Positions 53,797 through 63,164 of a stretch of 64,000 nt of DNA are shown here, in pieces. Source of the DNA: Synechococcales cyanobacterium C42_A2020_086 (GTDB lineage: Bacteria; Cyanobacteriota; Cyanobacteriia; Elainellales; Elainellaceae); contig JACYLU010000015.1 of assembly GCA_015272325.1 (NCBI GenBank), forward strand, positions 186,001-250,000, read 5' to 3'. Position 1 is the stretch's first letter, and every line of letters begins with the position of its first letter. A model generated the notes under the pieces. That model was not told the origin of the DNA. It searched no databases and saw only the letters and a list, made by a program, of their open reading frames with translations. Position numbers and translations under genes: made by a program.

Positions 53797-54471
53797 ATGA
53801 GCAATCAGGGCGAGATTTTTCTGGCAGGTGCGAGTCGGGGCGTCGGGCGAGAAATTGCGCAGCGATTGGCAACGCAGTTGGTGCCGGTGAAGGCGCTGCT
53901 GCGAAGTGAGGCAGCTCAAGCAGAGCTAGAAGCACTAGGGATCTCGGTGGTGATTGGGGATGCCCTGAATCCGGCAGCTGTACAGCGCGCCATGACCGGA
54001 GCACCCATTCAAGCTGTAATCAGCACCCTGGGTGGATTGCCCCAAGACGGGCAGCGGGCAGACTACCTCGGCAACAAGAATTTGATCGACGCAGCCGTGC
54101 AGGCGGGCGTGCAAAAGTTCATTCTGGTGTCGTCGATTGGGAGTGGCAACAGCCGCAGCGCCATTCCGCCGCAGGCCCTCGAAGCCCTCGCCGCCGTTCT
54201 TGCCGAAAAAGAGCAGGCAGAACATTACCTGATCGAGAGCGGCTTGACCTACGTGATTATTCGACCCGGCGGTCTCAAATCCGAACCTGCTACCGGCACA
54301 GCAGTCCTGACGCCCGACCCAACGATCGCGGGCACCATTCATCGCGCAGATGTGGCAGAGTTGGTTTGTAAGTGCCTAGTTTCGAACCAAGCCAATAACC
54401 GGATTCTGTCAGCGGTCGATCGCAACATGACCTACACCCAGACAGACTTTGAGATCCTGACGCTAGATTAA
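53797..54471 (+). CDS. Atypical SDR-family NAD(P)-binding protein
   Basis: A 225-residue NAD(P)-binding Rossmann protein with EIFLAGASRGVGREIAQRL and VIGDALNPAAVQRAM. The segment KNLIDAAVQAGVQKFILVSSIGSGNS follows, with YLIESGLTYVIIRPGGLKSEP, typical of NmrA-like/atypical SDRs. It probably binds NAD(P) without classical dehydrogenase chemistry; plant and cyanobacterial relatives act in stress or photosystem care. ATG 53797 has a GGTAAGGG site upstream; the longer frame to 53584 crosses the 12-bp triplication and is unlikely coding. Confidence 0.85.
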   Translation: MSNQGEIFLAGASRGVGREIAQRLATQLVPVKALLRSEAAQAELEALGISVVIGDALNPAAVQRAMTGAPIQAVISTLGGLPQDGQRADYLGNKNLIDAAVQAGVQKFILVSSIGSGNSRSAIPPQALEALAAVLAEKEQAEHYLIESGLTYVIIRPGGLKSEPATGTAVLTPDPTIAGTIHRADVAELVCKCLVSNQANNRILSAVDRNMTYTQTDFEILTLD

Positions 54472-54479
54472 GGGCGTTC

Positions 54480-57400
54480 TCAAGGCAGCCGCCCTTGCTC
54501 GATCACGGCTTCGGCTTGGTGGATGAGGGCACGGAGCTGCTCTAGGGTCGGCTGGGTAACGTCTTGCCAGAGTCCCCGCTGATGGGCTTCTAGCAATCGT
54601 TCTGCCATGTCGCGCAGGGCCCAGGGGTTGTGCTGCTGTAGAAACTGTTGCACTGTGGCATCCAGCAGATAGGCGGCAGCAACGCCTTGATACATGTAAT
54701 CCTCGACGCAGCGGGCAGTGGCATCGTAGGCAAACAGGTAATCTACGGTGGCGGCTAGCTCGAAGGCTCCCTTATAGCCATGCCGCATGACGCCAGCAAT
54801 CCACTTGGGGTTGACGACTCGCGAGCGATAGACGCGGGCAATTTCCTGCCGCAGGTGGCGCAGCTTCGGCTGTTCTGGCAGCGAATGATCGCCAAAGTAG
54901 GTTTCGGGGTTGCGACCCGTGAGAGCGCGTACAGCTGCCGTCAGCCCGCCCTGAAACTGATAGTAATCATCCGAGTCGAGCAGATCATGTTCGCGATTGT
55001 CTTGGTTGTGCAGCACGATTTGCAACTGCCGCAGTCGCTGCTCGAAGGCGTCAGGAGCGGAGCGGCCATCGCCCTGCCCAGTGTAGGCATAGCTGCTCCA
55101 GTTGATGTAAGCCCGCGCCAAGTCCTGATCATCCGTCCAGTTTTGAGATTCGATCAGCCCTTGCAGTCCGGCTCCATAGGCTCCTGGTTTCGAGCCAAAG
55201 ATGCGGTAGCGGGCCCGCTGCTCGGCCTGTTCGCTCGGTAATCCGGTAGCCTCCCAGTGGCGCTGATCCTGCTGGACTTGAGCGGCGAGTGGATTCTGGT
55301 CTGCCGGTTCGTCTAGGTCTGCTACTGCTGCCACCGCCTGCTGAAACAGATCGATCAAGTTAGGAAAGGCATCCCGGAAAAAGCCAGAGATGCGTAGCGT
55401 TACGTCAACCCGGGGTCGCCCCAAGACCGAAAGCGGCAGGATCTCAAAATCCACGACTCGGCGCGAGGCTCCATCCCAAACGGGCTGCACTCCCAGCAGT
55501 GCCAAGGCTTCCGCCAAATCATCACCGCCCGTGCGCATCGTCGAGGTGCCCCAGATAGAAAGAGCTAACGTTCTGGGGTATTCACCGTGCTCCTGGGTAT
55601 ATTGTTCGATCAACATTTCGGCAGCTTTGCGCCCTACAGACCAAGCGCTCTCGGTAGGCACGGCGCGAATATCCACGGCATAGAAATTGCGTCCGGTGGG
55701 CAGCACCTCGGGACGACCCCGCGTCGGAGCACCGGCTGCACCGCTGGGCACATAGCCGCCCTCTAGCCCGTGCAGCAGGTTGGTGATCTCCTGATCTGTC
55801 TGGCGCAATGCCGGCAATAGCTGCGTCTGAATCCAGTGCAATTCGCGAGTGGTGGCTACCCCGTTAGATAGGTTGGATAGCTCGATTGCAGGGGATGCCA
55901 GCAGTTGTTCGACCAAGCAAGCGGCTTCTTGCTCCAGTGCTTCCACGACATCGCCGACTGTCCGCCACTCGGGTTTCCAGTCCTTGCGCGACTGATGGTC
56001 GAGATCCAGCTTTCCTAAGTCGGTGAGGGGATCGAGGTCGAGTCCCCAGTCTTGCGCCAAAGCGCGGGTGAGTCCGAGTCGTGCTGTGGTCGGGTGACGA
56101 GCAATGGCGACAATCAGATCTCGGAGTTGCCGCCCGTCGGGGCACTGCCCGAAAATATGCAGCCCATCGCGAATCTGGGCTTCCTTCAGCTCGCAGAGGT
56201 AGGCATCGGCACGGCGGATAAATTCGCTGACGTCGGGCTGCTCTTGATTTTGGTGGGAGCGATCCTGGCGCAAGTCCTGATCCAGCTTTTCCTGCATTGC
56301 CAGCGCCATCAGCCGTTCTCGGATCACCGGCAGGCGGCTAGGATCGAGGCTCTGGGCTTCGTAGTATTCGTCGATCAAGCCTTCGAGCTGGTGCAACGAG
56401 CCATACAGTTCAGCGCGGGTCATGGGCGGCGTCAGGTGATCGAGAATTACTGCCTGGCCGCGACGTTTAGCCTGCGAGCCTTCGCCGGGATCGTTGACAA
56501 TAAACGGATAAAAGTGCGGCAGTGCCCCCAGCGCCACCTCGGGATAGCATTCCGCCGAGAGAGCAACTCCTTTGCCGGGCAGCCACTCGGCATTGCCGTG
56601 CTTGCCAATATGGACAAGGGCATGGGCACCAAACGTCTGCCGCAGCCAGCAGTAGAAAGCGAGGTAGGCGTGGGTCGGCTCTAGGTCTGGTGCGTGGTAG
56701 TTGAGGGAAGGATCGAGGTCATAGCCACGAGCCGGCTGAATGCCGACAAAAATCTGGCCGAGCTGCAATCCCGGAATCGAAAACCTTGCATCCGTCAAGT
56801 CTGCATCCGGGTTCCCCCAGCGGTTCGTAATGCCTTGCTGCACGGCGGTTGGCAGAGTCGCGAAGTATGCTTGATAGTCTGCCAGGGATAATGACTGTGC
56901 TACCGGACGCAATGCCTTGCCTTCCAGATCATTCGTAATGCCGGCCGTCAGCCGTTGGATTAGCTCATCGCCGGTTTCGGGGATATTTTCTACCCGATAG
57001 CCTTGCTCATGCAGCGCCTTGAGGATCGCCACACAGCTCGCGGGCGTATCCAGCCCAACACCATTGGCTAGACGACCATCGCGGGTAGGGTAGTTCGCCA
57101 GCACGAGGGCGATCCGTCGTTCCGCCGCCGGAGTTTGCCGCAGCCGCACCCAATTTGCCGCTAGCTCCGCTACCCACTGAACCCGATCCTCTAAGGGCTG
57201 ATAGCCAACCACGTCGGTTTCTAGCGCCGGATGCTGCGTCTGCACTGCCTTGAAGGATACCGCGCGGCTGATAATTCGCCCGTCTACCTCGGGCAGGGCC
57301 ACATTCATCGCCAGATCGCGGGGGGTAAGTCCACGGGTTTGGTTGCGCCACTGTTCTGCGGTGCTGCTGCCGAGAATCACCTGAATCACCGGCAGATCGA

Positions 57401-58238
57401 GCTGCTGCCACAGGTCTACATTGGGGGTTCCTGTTTCTAATCGGGCAAGGGAAAAACTCGTGGTATTGAGCAAGAGCTGCACTGGGTCATCGTCCTTAGG
57501 CTGAAGATAGACTCGCAGATCTGCCTGCACCTCGGGATCGCGCAGGGACGAAACAAACAGCGGTACAGGTTGGAGCTGCCGCTGAGTCAAGGCATCGCAG
57601 AGGGCATCGATTGCTGCTGTATTGCCCGCTAGATAATGCGCCCGGTAAAACAAAATTCCCACCTTGCTGCTGAAATTTGTGAGGCGCGGCCAGGGATAGA
57701 ACCCACTGCGGGGAACGGACTGCGGTGCTGTTGGTCGATAGCTTGTGCCCAAGCAGGTATCTGCCATCTGCATGAGCGCCTGGGTCATATTGGCAACGCC
57801 ACCCTCAGTGAGATAGCGCCACAGCCGATTCACCTCCGCGAGGGGCACCGTGGAATGGCTGAGCAGATCCGGATCGGGGCGGTCATCTCCCGGCAGCACC
57901 CACAAACAGGCTCCCGTCTGCTGCACAAGCTGTTTGACCACGTCCAGCCCGTAAGACCAGTAGGCTCTGCCGCCCAACAGCCGCAGCACAATGCCGCGAG
58001 CGTGACGCAGTACATCTTCGGCGTAGGCATCAATCGTGAAATGCTGCTGCAACTGCAACAGATTCATCGCCCGCAGCTCTGGAAACTCAGCCGGTAAGCT
58101 GGGCAACGCCGCCGCCAAGAGCTGGATGTCGGTGTCGGCCGCCGTCAAGAAAACCAGCGGTGCCGGACGCTGCTGAATCACAATTACTCCCTCGGTTTCC
58201 GGGGTCCAGCCTCCGGGCAGAGCTGCCAACCGATGCAT
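54480..58238 (-). CDS. cobN: Cobaltochelatase subunit CobN
   Basis: A 1252-residue CobN/magnesium-chelatase H family protein. The diagnostic core is ALVHIGKHGNAEWLPGKGVALSAECYPEVALGALPHFYPFIVNDPGEGSQAKRR near residue 546. The later blocks MRTGGDDLAEALALLGVQPVWD and TLRISGFFRDAFPNLIDLFQQAV also fit. CobN binds hydrogenobyrinate diamide and, with ATPase subunits, inserts cobalt. In cyanobacteria the ATPase partners may be ChlI/ChlD, since cobS/T are absent here. The sequence order and GNAEWLPGKG match CobN better than ChlH. No cobalamin riboswitch is seen upstream. Confidence 0.88.
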   Translation of the reverse strand: MHRLAALPGGWTPETEGVIVIQQRPAPLVFLTAADTDIQLLAAALPSLPAEFPELRAMNLLQLQQHFTIDAYAEDVLRHARGIVLRLLGGRAYWSYGLDVVKQLVQQTGACLWVLPGDDRPDPDLLSHSTVPLAEVNRLWRYLTEGGVANMTQALMQMADTCLGTSYRPTAPQSVPRSGFYPWPRLTNFSSKVGILFYRAHYLAGNTAAIDALCDALTQRQLQPVPLFVSSLRDPEVQADLRVYLQPKDDDPVQLLLNTTSFSLARLETGTPNVDLWQQLDLPVIQVILGSSTAEQWRNQTRGLTPRDLAMNVALPEVDGRIISRAVSFKAVQTQHPALETDVVGYQPLEDRVQWVAELAANWVRLRQTPAAERRIALVLANYPTRDGRLANGVGLDTPASCVAILKALHEQGYRVENIPETGDELIQRLTAGITNDLEGKALRPVAQSLSLADYQAYFATLPTAVQQGITNRWGNPDADLTDARFSIPGLQLGQIFVGIQPARGYDLDPSLNYHAPDLEPTHAYLAFYCWLRQTFGAHALVHIGKHGNAEWLPGKGVALSAECYPEVALGALPHFYPFIVNDPGEGSQAKRRGQAVILDHLTPPMTRAELYGSLHQLEGLIDEYYEAQSLDPSRLPVIRERLMALAMQEKLDQDLRQDRSHQNQEQPDVSEFIRRADAYLCELKEAQIRDGLHIFGQCPDGRQLRDLIVAIARHPTTARLGLTRALAQDWGLDLDPLTDLGKLDLDHQSRKDWKPEWRTVGDVVEALEQEAACLVEQLLASPAIELSNLSNGVATTRELHWIQTQLLPALRQTDQEITNLLHGLEGGYVPSGAAGAPTRGRPEVLPTGRNFYAVDIRAVPTESAWSVGRKAAEMLIEQYTQEHGEYPRTLALSIWGTSTMRTGGDDLAEALALLGVQPVWDGASRRVVDFEILPLSVLGRPRVDVTLRISGFFRDAFPNLIDLFQQAVAAVADLDEPADQNPLAAQVQQDQRHWEATGLPSEQAEQRARYRIFGSKPGAYGAGLQGLIESQNWTDDQDLARAYINWSSYAYTGQGDGRSAPDAFEQRLRQLQIVLHNQDNREHDLLDSDDYYQFQGGLTAAVRALTGRNPETYFGDHSLPEQPKLRHLRQEIARVYRSRVVNPKWIAGVMRHGYKGAFELAATVDYLFAYDATARCVEDYMYQGVAAAYLLDATVQQFLQQHNPWALRDMAERLLEAHQRGLWQDVTQPTLEQLRALIHQAEAVIEQGRLP

Positions 58239-58306
58239 GGCGCTTTCCTCCTCCTGAAATGACTGATGAGCCGACTAGTGAGCCAAGTTAGCGAGCTAGG
58301 TACTAT

Positions 58307-58332
58307 TGCCTCTCTCATCTGCCTCTCTCATC
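58307..58332 (+). repeat. 13-bp perfect tandem duplication
   Basis: TGCCTCTCTCATC at 58307-58319 is repeated exactly at 58320-58332. Confidence 0.95.
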
Positions 58333-58499
58333 ATGCCGCAGCCATTATTGCACTCTAGGATAGTCCTCCCACAAATTCCTTCCACATACTTAGGGAGCGC
58401 CGCCTCTTCAGCCTCTGCTCGAGAAACCAGAGCTAATCCCAGCAGTCCAATTGAGCTACCCTTGCCGTACCGTCTGGCTAGACCGTTTAGCCAGGAGGG

Positions 58500-58624
58500 A
58501 GCCGTGTCTACTTGCGCGGACCTGATTTCTTCGTGGTCCTTGACGTAGACGGTACCCGAGAACGGAAAGGTTGGGTGGCGTGGAAGGTGGACGCTATCCC
58601 GATGTCATTGTGGAGCTGCTTAGG
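58500..58624 (+). pseudogene. Uma2-family (DUF820) endonuclease-like fragment
   Basis: One frame encodes SRVYLRGPDFFVVLDVDGTRERKGWVAWK. After a single-base shift near 58586 the next frame encodes GGRYPDVIVELL. Together they form the conserved core of cyanobacterial Uma2 proteins (RGPDFFVVLDV...W.....RYPDVIVEL). The N- and C-terminal parts are not recognisable, so this is a decayed fragment. Uma2 genes are abundant and often lost in cyanobacteria. Confidence 0.8.
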
Positions 58625-59186
58625 CACAGAACAGGAAATGATTAAGCTCAAAAAGCCAGTCTCCGTAGTTTTGTCTTAGATGAGTACAAAATTGGTGGCA
58701 AACTCCGTGATAACTCGGTCAAAAGTGACAAAGTGTTTGAGATTCAACGGAAATCCACCTTCGCAAACTCAGTGATCTCCTCAGTCTGATGTCAAGTTTG
58801 CTGTGAGCGCTTCATGAAAACTTTATAAAACTCTGAAGAAATGGTCTTGATTGCCCATCAGCTCCTTGGGCAAAACTTTTTTAAGACAAAATACCCAGGA
58901 AAGCGATTATTCCTCAATTTGAGCAGTGTTTGAATTCCGGCTGGTTCAGGGATGCTCCATCGACTCTCTACGCGGTTGAGTCGGGAGGTAGAGCATGGTC
59001 AAGGCGCAAGGTCTTGGTGGGTCTGCCTTCTGAGCTGTGCGCTGGTAGTGTGCATCTAACTTCACCAATTAAGAAGTTTCTGCGAAGGCTTGGTCCAGGG
59101 CTGAGTTCTCTTCTGGAGGCAATCTATATTGCCTGTAGAAGTACTTAAGTGTTTATACGGTAACTTCTTCTAACTTACGACCGTCT

Positions 59187-59858
59187 ATGGATGCCGCAAC
59201 TTCAAAAGAAGCACTCACACCTGTTTCTCCTCACTTTCTGAGCCAGGATCCACACCCATCGACGGTGTCGTTGGTTAAGCGCCTCATGGATATTATCGGA
59301 GCGATAGTTGGACTAGTCCTTTTCGCACTTCTTTTTGTACCGATTGCTCTAGCAATCAGGCTAGACAGTCCTGGTCCAATACTGTATAGGCAAGAGCGGT
59401 TTGGGCTGCAAGGACGTCCTTTCACCCTTTATAAGTTTCGGTCCATGGTGCAAAATGCCGATGAGCTGAAAGCGATTGTGCCCAATGAAGCTAAAGGGCT
59501 GATTTTCAAAAACCAGCAAGATCCTCGGGTGACTCGGGTGGGTCAGTTTTTGCGCAAAACCAGCCTCGATGAGTTTCCTCAGTTCTGGAATGTCTTGAAA
59601 GGCGATATGAGCCTAGTGGGAACCCGTCCCCCCACCCGCGACGAGGTGAGTCGCTACAACAAGCACCACTGGAAGCGGCTGAACGTGAAGCCAGGATTAA
59701 CCGGCGAATGGCAGGTGCATGGCCGCTCTGAGGTCAAGGATTTTGAGGACATTGTCAAGCTAGACTTGCGCTATCAGCATCGCTGGACCCCTCTCTACGA
59801 TTTGCAGCTTATCGCTAAGACATTTGCAGTTCTGGCGAGCAAATCCGGTGCCTACTAA
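59187..59858 (+). CDS. Bacterial sugar transferase (initiating phosphoglycosyltransferase)
   Basis: A 223-residue monotopic phosphoglycosyltransferase. One hydrophobic N-terminal segment (LMDIIGAIVGLVLFALLFVPIALAI) leads into DSPGPILYRQERFGLQGRPFTLYKFRSM, then LRKTSLDEFPQFWNVLKGDMSLVGTRPP and KPGLTGEWQVHGRS. The catalytic Asp-Glu pair is in the SLDEFPQ motif. It transfers a sugar-phosphate to undecaprenyl phosphate to start an exopolysaccharide. The extra N-terminal helices of WcaJ/WbaP are absent. No other polysaccharide genes flank it. Confidence 0.93.
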   Translation: MDAATSKEALTPVSPHFLSQDPHPSTVSLVKRLMDIIGAIVGLVLFALLFVPIALAIRLDSPGPILYRQERFGLQGRPFTLYKFRSMVQNADELKAIVPNEAKGLIFKNQQDPRVTRVGQFLRKTSLDEFPQFWNVLKGDMSLVGTRPPTRDEVSRYNKHHWKRLNVKPGLTGEWQVHGRSEVKDFEDIVKLDLRYQHRWTPLYDLQLIAKTFAVLASKSGAY

Positions 59859-59902
59859 GCGACATCCGCTTCTCTGAATACGCTGACCTCCCAATAGCAC
59901 TT

Positions 59903-59940
59903 CCCAGTCCTCGGAATCATCTCGGATGCGAGGATCTGGG
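59903..59940 (+). terminator. Hairpin downstream of the sugar transferase gene
   Basis: CCCAG (59903-59907) pairs with CTGGG (59936-59940) and CCTCG (59909-59913) pairs with CGAGG (59929-59933). A short T run (TTTGCTGTTT) follows; a plausible terminator. Confidence 0.55.
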
Positions 59941-60180
59941 TTTGCTGTTTAGGGAAATGTGGCTCTGGTGGGGGCGCTATAGGGTCCACCCTACTAGCTG
60001 AGCGCTATCCAAGTATTTAGTCCACACCATTCTTTTCTTTATTTGATTTTTTAATTTAAAAGAAACCCCGAGGTGATGGTTGATTTTGCCGTAGGTTGAG
60101 TAGAGTTAAACAGGTTCATCTGGCAGGGTGTGCCATGCTACTCAGACATGCTCATTGGGCTGGTGTAAGGAAACGCGGCA

Positions 60181-61284
60181 ATGTTTGAACTGATCACTCA
60201 AATTTTGATTTTGGTGGGGCTTTACTATCTCCTCCGGGCGATCTGGCCTTCGATCTACAACACCAAGTTTTTCGCCTGGTTTGGAGTGGCCGTTCTCATT
60301 TCTCTGATCGTTCTGGCCTTTATCTATCCCACCAACACCACAATCGGCATTCTGTGGGCGATTCTTTCATTTCCACTACGTCCGTTGGGGTTAACGCTGG
60401 TCCTGCTGGCCTTTGCTCTAGCAGAAGGCTGGCAGAAAGCGAATAAACCGCAAGTGTTAGCCGCATTTTTAGTGCTGTTGATTTCCAGTTTGCCAATCAC
60501 TGCCTTCCTACTAACCGCCCAAACCGAGCAGCGGAATGTGATCGAAGCGATTCAGCGGCAGGACGCCTCTAATCCGCGTCAGGTCCAGGCAATTGTGGTA
60601 CTAGGAGACGGAACGCTGCCTCTGGATCCGGCGGCTCGCATTCGTACTCAGGTGACCGGACCCGGAAGTGGTGCCGTGAGCGTGACGCTGCAGGCTCGCC
60701 TGTTTTTTGCAGCAGAGCAATACAGCTTGCGAGCTCAGCGCGGCAGCAACCCCTTAGTGATTGTCAGTATTGGTCCCCAGCCTCGCTCTGCTGATCGCGG
60801 GCGCCACCTCTGGCCCTCGGAAGAAAAAGCCGTCGTCGATTTGTTGATTCGTTGCGGCATTCCGGCTAGCCAAATCCGTATTGATACTCAAGGCGTCGAT
60901 CCCCGCAGCAGCGCTATCTCGGTTCTAGAAATCCTGGGGCTGGGCAGCGATGTCAACTGTCGCATTTTTGCCGTCTGCGATGACAGCGTTCGACAATTGC
61001 CAACGGTGGGCAGCGGCCGACCCCGCATCCCGATTGTGCTGATTACCCCTGCCCTGATGATTCGGCGCTCGACTTCAACCTTCAATAATGTCGGTTTTGA
61101 GGTGATTCCGCGCCCGACCGATTTCTACGTGTTCCAGCTCCAAAGCGGCATTGGGCTGGCTGCCCTTACGGATTTGCTGCCGAGTGCCGAGGCACTGGTG
61201 ATCACCACGCGGGTGATCAATGAATATCTGGCGACGGTGTACTATTTCATTCGCGGTTGGCTTGCCGATCCGCTGACTGTTTAA
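60181..61284 (+). CDS. YdcF/ElyC-like (DUF218) membrane protein
   Basis: A 367-residue protein. About three N-terminal hydrophobic helices cover residues 1-120 (ILILVGLYYLLRAIW; FAWFGVAVLISLIVLAFIY; LGLTLVLLAFALAEG). The C-terminal domain resembles DUF218: QAIVVLGDGTLPLDPAARIRTQVTG, LRAQRGSNPLVIVSIGP, WPSEEKAVVDLLIRCGIPASQIRIDTQGVDPRSSAISVLEILG. ElyC and SanA members affect envelope integrity; the catalytic role is unclear. A weak AAGGAAA site precedes ATG 60181. Confidence 0.78.
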   Translation: MFELITQILILVGLYYLLRAIWPSIYNTKFFAWFGVAVLISLIVLAFIYPTNTTIGILWAILSFPLRPLGLTLVLLAFALAEGWQKANKPQVLAAFLVLLISSLPITAFLLTAQTEQRNVIEAIQRQDASNPRQVQAIVVLGDGTLPLDPAARIRTQVTGPGSGAVSVTLQARLFFAAEQYSLRAQRGSNPLVIVSIGPQPRSADRGRHLWPSEEKAVVDLLIRCGIPASQIRIDTQGVDPRSSAISVLEILGLGSDVNCRIFAVCDDSVRQLPTVGSGRPRIPIVLITPALMIRRSTSTFNNVGFEVIPRPTDFYVFQLQSGIGLAALTDLLPSAEALVITTRVINEYLATVYYFIRGWLADPLTV

Positions 61285-61409
61285 TTCTGTCATGAATCCT
61301 GTCGCGGCACAGGGCCCAGGATGAAGGCACAATGAAGGGTGGAGTGTTTTTGTATGGCTCGCTGGGCTGCTCCATTGCACTCATCCTGTTTATTTGTGCT
61401 TGACTCGCT

Positions 61410-63164
61410 ATGGCTCATTCTCGGCTCCAGACCCTAGGCAGCTACATGCGTCCCCACTGGCGACCCGCCGCATTGGGGATTCTGTCGTTATTGGTGGTGA
61501 ATGCCCTTGGGGTCTACATTCCGCTGCTAATTCGAGACGGACTGGATGAGCTGCAAATCACCTTTAGCTTGAATCGCGTCATCTACTACGCCGTGCTGAT
61601 TTTGATTCTGGCATCGCTGATGTGGATTGTGCGCATGGCTTCGCGGACGCTGCTGTTTGGTGTGGGGCGGCAGGTGGAGTTTGACCTAAAGCAGCGGATT
61701 TTCAATCATCTGCTGACGCTGGAACCTTCGTATTTTGCCGTCAATACCCCCGGCGACCTGATCAGCCGCGCCACGAGCGATGTTGACAATATCCGGCGGT
61801 TGCTGGGCTTCGCCGTTCTCAGCTTGGCAAACATGGTCTTTGCCTACGCCCTAACGCTGCCGACGATGTTGGGGATTAGCGTTCGCTTAACCCTGGTGGC
61901 GCTAGCGGTGTATCCCTGCATTCTGATTCTGGTGCAGCTCTTTAGCGGCAAGTTGCGCAATCAGCAGTTGCAGGTGCAGCAGGAGACCGCTGATCTCAGC
62001 GATCTCATTCAAGAAGACATGAGCGGCATGGCGCTAATCAAGATCTATGCCCAGGAAGAAAACGAGCGTCGTGCGTTTCGGCGGCTCAATCAAGACCTAC
62101 TGACTGCCAACCTGAAGCTGGCAAAAACCCAGAATACGCTATTTCCGCTGTTGCGTGGCTTGGCCAGCATTAGCCAACTCGCAATTCTAGCGCTGGGCGT
62201 CGGCGAAATTGCTAACGGCACTCTCAGCGTCGGGGATTTCGTGGCGCTGCTGCTGTTTGCGGAACGGCTCGTCTTTCCAACTGCCCTGCTGGGGTTCACG
62301 ATTACGGCTTATCAACGCGGTGAGGTCAGCGTCGATCGTCTAGAAACTATTCTCAGTACCAAACCCCAAATTCAGGATGACCCGAAGGCCGTGTCGCTGC
62401 CGCGGCTGGAAGTGCGGGGCTGGTTGAGCGCCCATCATTTGACATACACCTATCCCGGCTCCCAAACGCCGGCTCTCAATGATGTCAGCTTCACGATTCA
62501 GCCCGGCGAAACCGTGGCGGTCGTTGGTCCGATTGGCTCCGGCAAGAGCACCCTCGCCAATGCCCTGCCGCGACTGCTGGCGATTGATCCTGGTCAGCTC
62601 TATCTCGACGGCTTCGACATTACCCAGATTCGGCTGCGGGATCTGCGGGCGGCGATTGCCTATGTGCCTCAGGAAAGCTTTCTGTTCAGCACAACAATCA
62701 AGAACAATATTCGCTATGGCAATCCATTCAGCGAGCAGCCCGAGGTCGAGAACGCCGCTAAGCAAGCCCAGATCCACAGCGAGATTCTCAACTTTCCGCA
62801 GCAGTACGAAACCCTCGTCGGGGAACGTGGCATTACGCTATCGGGGGGACAACGCCAGCGGACGGCCCTAGCTCGGGCCCTGCTGGTGGATGCGCCGGTG
62901 CTGATCTTGGATGATGCCCTCTCCAGTGTTGATAACCAGACCGCCACGGAAATTCTGCACAATCTCTCAGAGGGCAGCCAGCGCAAGACTGTACTGTTTA
63001 TCTCGCATCAGCTCTCGGCAGCCGCAATGGCCGACCGAATTCTGGTGATGGATCACGGGCGGATTGTGCAGTCGGGCACCCACGAAGAGCTGCTGGCACA
63101 GGGCGGCTTGTATCAGTCGTTGTGGGAGAAGCACACCATGGAGGACGTTCAGGTTGACCGGTAA
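61410..63164 (+). CDS. ABC exporter, fused membrane and ATPase domains (MsbA-like)
   Basis: A 584-residue half-transporter. Six helices cover about residues 15-310 (LGILSLLVVNALGVYIPLLI onward). The ATPase domain has Walker A near 373 (VVGPIGSGKSTLANAL), Q-loop (IAYVPQESFLFSTTIKNNI), signature LSGGQRQRTALARALL near 478, Walker B (VLILDDALSSVD) and H-loop (VLFISHQLSAAAMADRILVMDHG). It forms a dimer that exports lipids, peptides or drugs. The 3' end overlaps the Rieske gene on the other strand by 16 bp. Confidence 0.94.
   Translation: MAHSRLQTLGSYMRPHWRPAALGILSLLVVNALGVYIPLLIRDGLDELQITFSLNRVIYYAVLILILASLMWIVRMASRTLLFGVGRQVEFDLKQRIFNHLLTLEPSYFAVNTPGDLISRATSDVDNIRRLLGFAVLSLANMVFAYALTLPTMLGISVRLTLVALAVYPCILILVQLFSGKLRNQQLQVQQETADLSDLIQEDMSGMALIKIYAQEENERRAFRRLNQDLLTANLKLAKTQNTLFPLLRGLASISQLAILALGVGEIANGTLSVGDFVALLLFAERLVFPTALLGFTITAYQRGEVSVDRLETILSTKPQIQDDPKAVSLPRLEVRGWLSAHHLTYTYPGSQTPALNDVSFTIQPGETVAVVGPIGSGKSTLANALPRLLAIDPGQLYLDGFDITQIRLRDLRAAIAYVPQESFLFSTTIKNNIRYGNPFSEQPEVENAAKQAQIHSEILNFPQQYETLVGERGITLSGGQRQRTALARALLVDAPVLILDDALSSVDNQTATEILHNLSEGSQRKTVLFISHQLSAAAMADRILVMDHGRIVQSGTHEELLAQGGLYQSLWEKHTMEDVQVDR

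Larger units (their letters stand above)
58239..59186. other. 948-bp gap with only remnants
   Basis: The longest gene-free stretch. It holds a 13-bp tandem duplication (58307-58332), a Uma2 gene fragment (58500-58624), a start-less 47-codon frame ending near 58789, an AT-rich section, and a palindromic hairpin AGGCAAT/ATTGCCT (59117-59134). The promoter of the sugar transferase gene must be near the right end. Confidence 0.6.

Noticed and set aside
58239-58560. Cobalamin riboswitch upstream of cobN
   Set aside because: No B12-box-like sequence on the minus strand.
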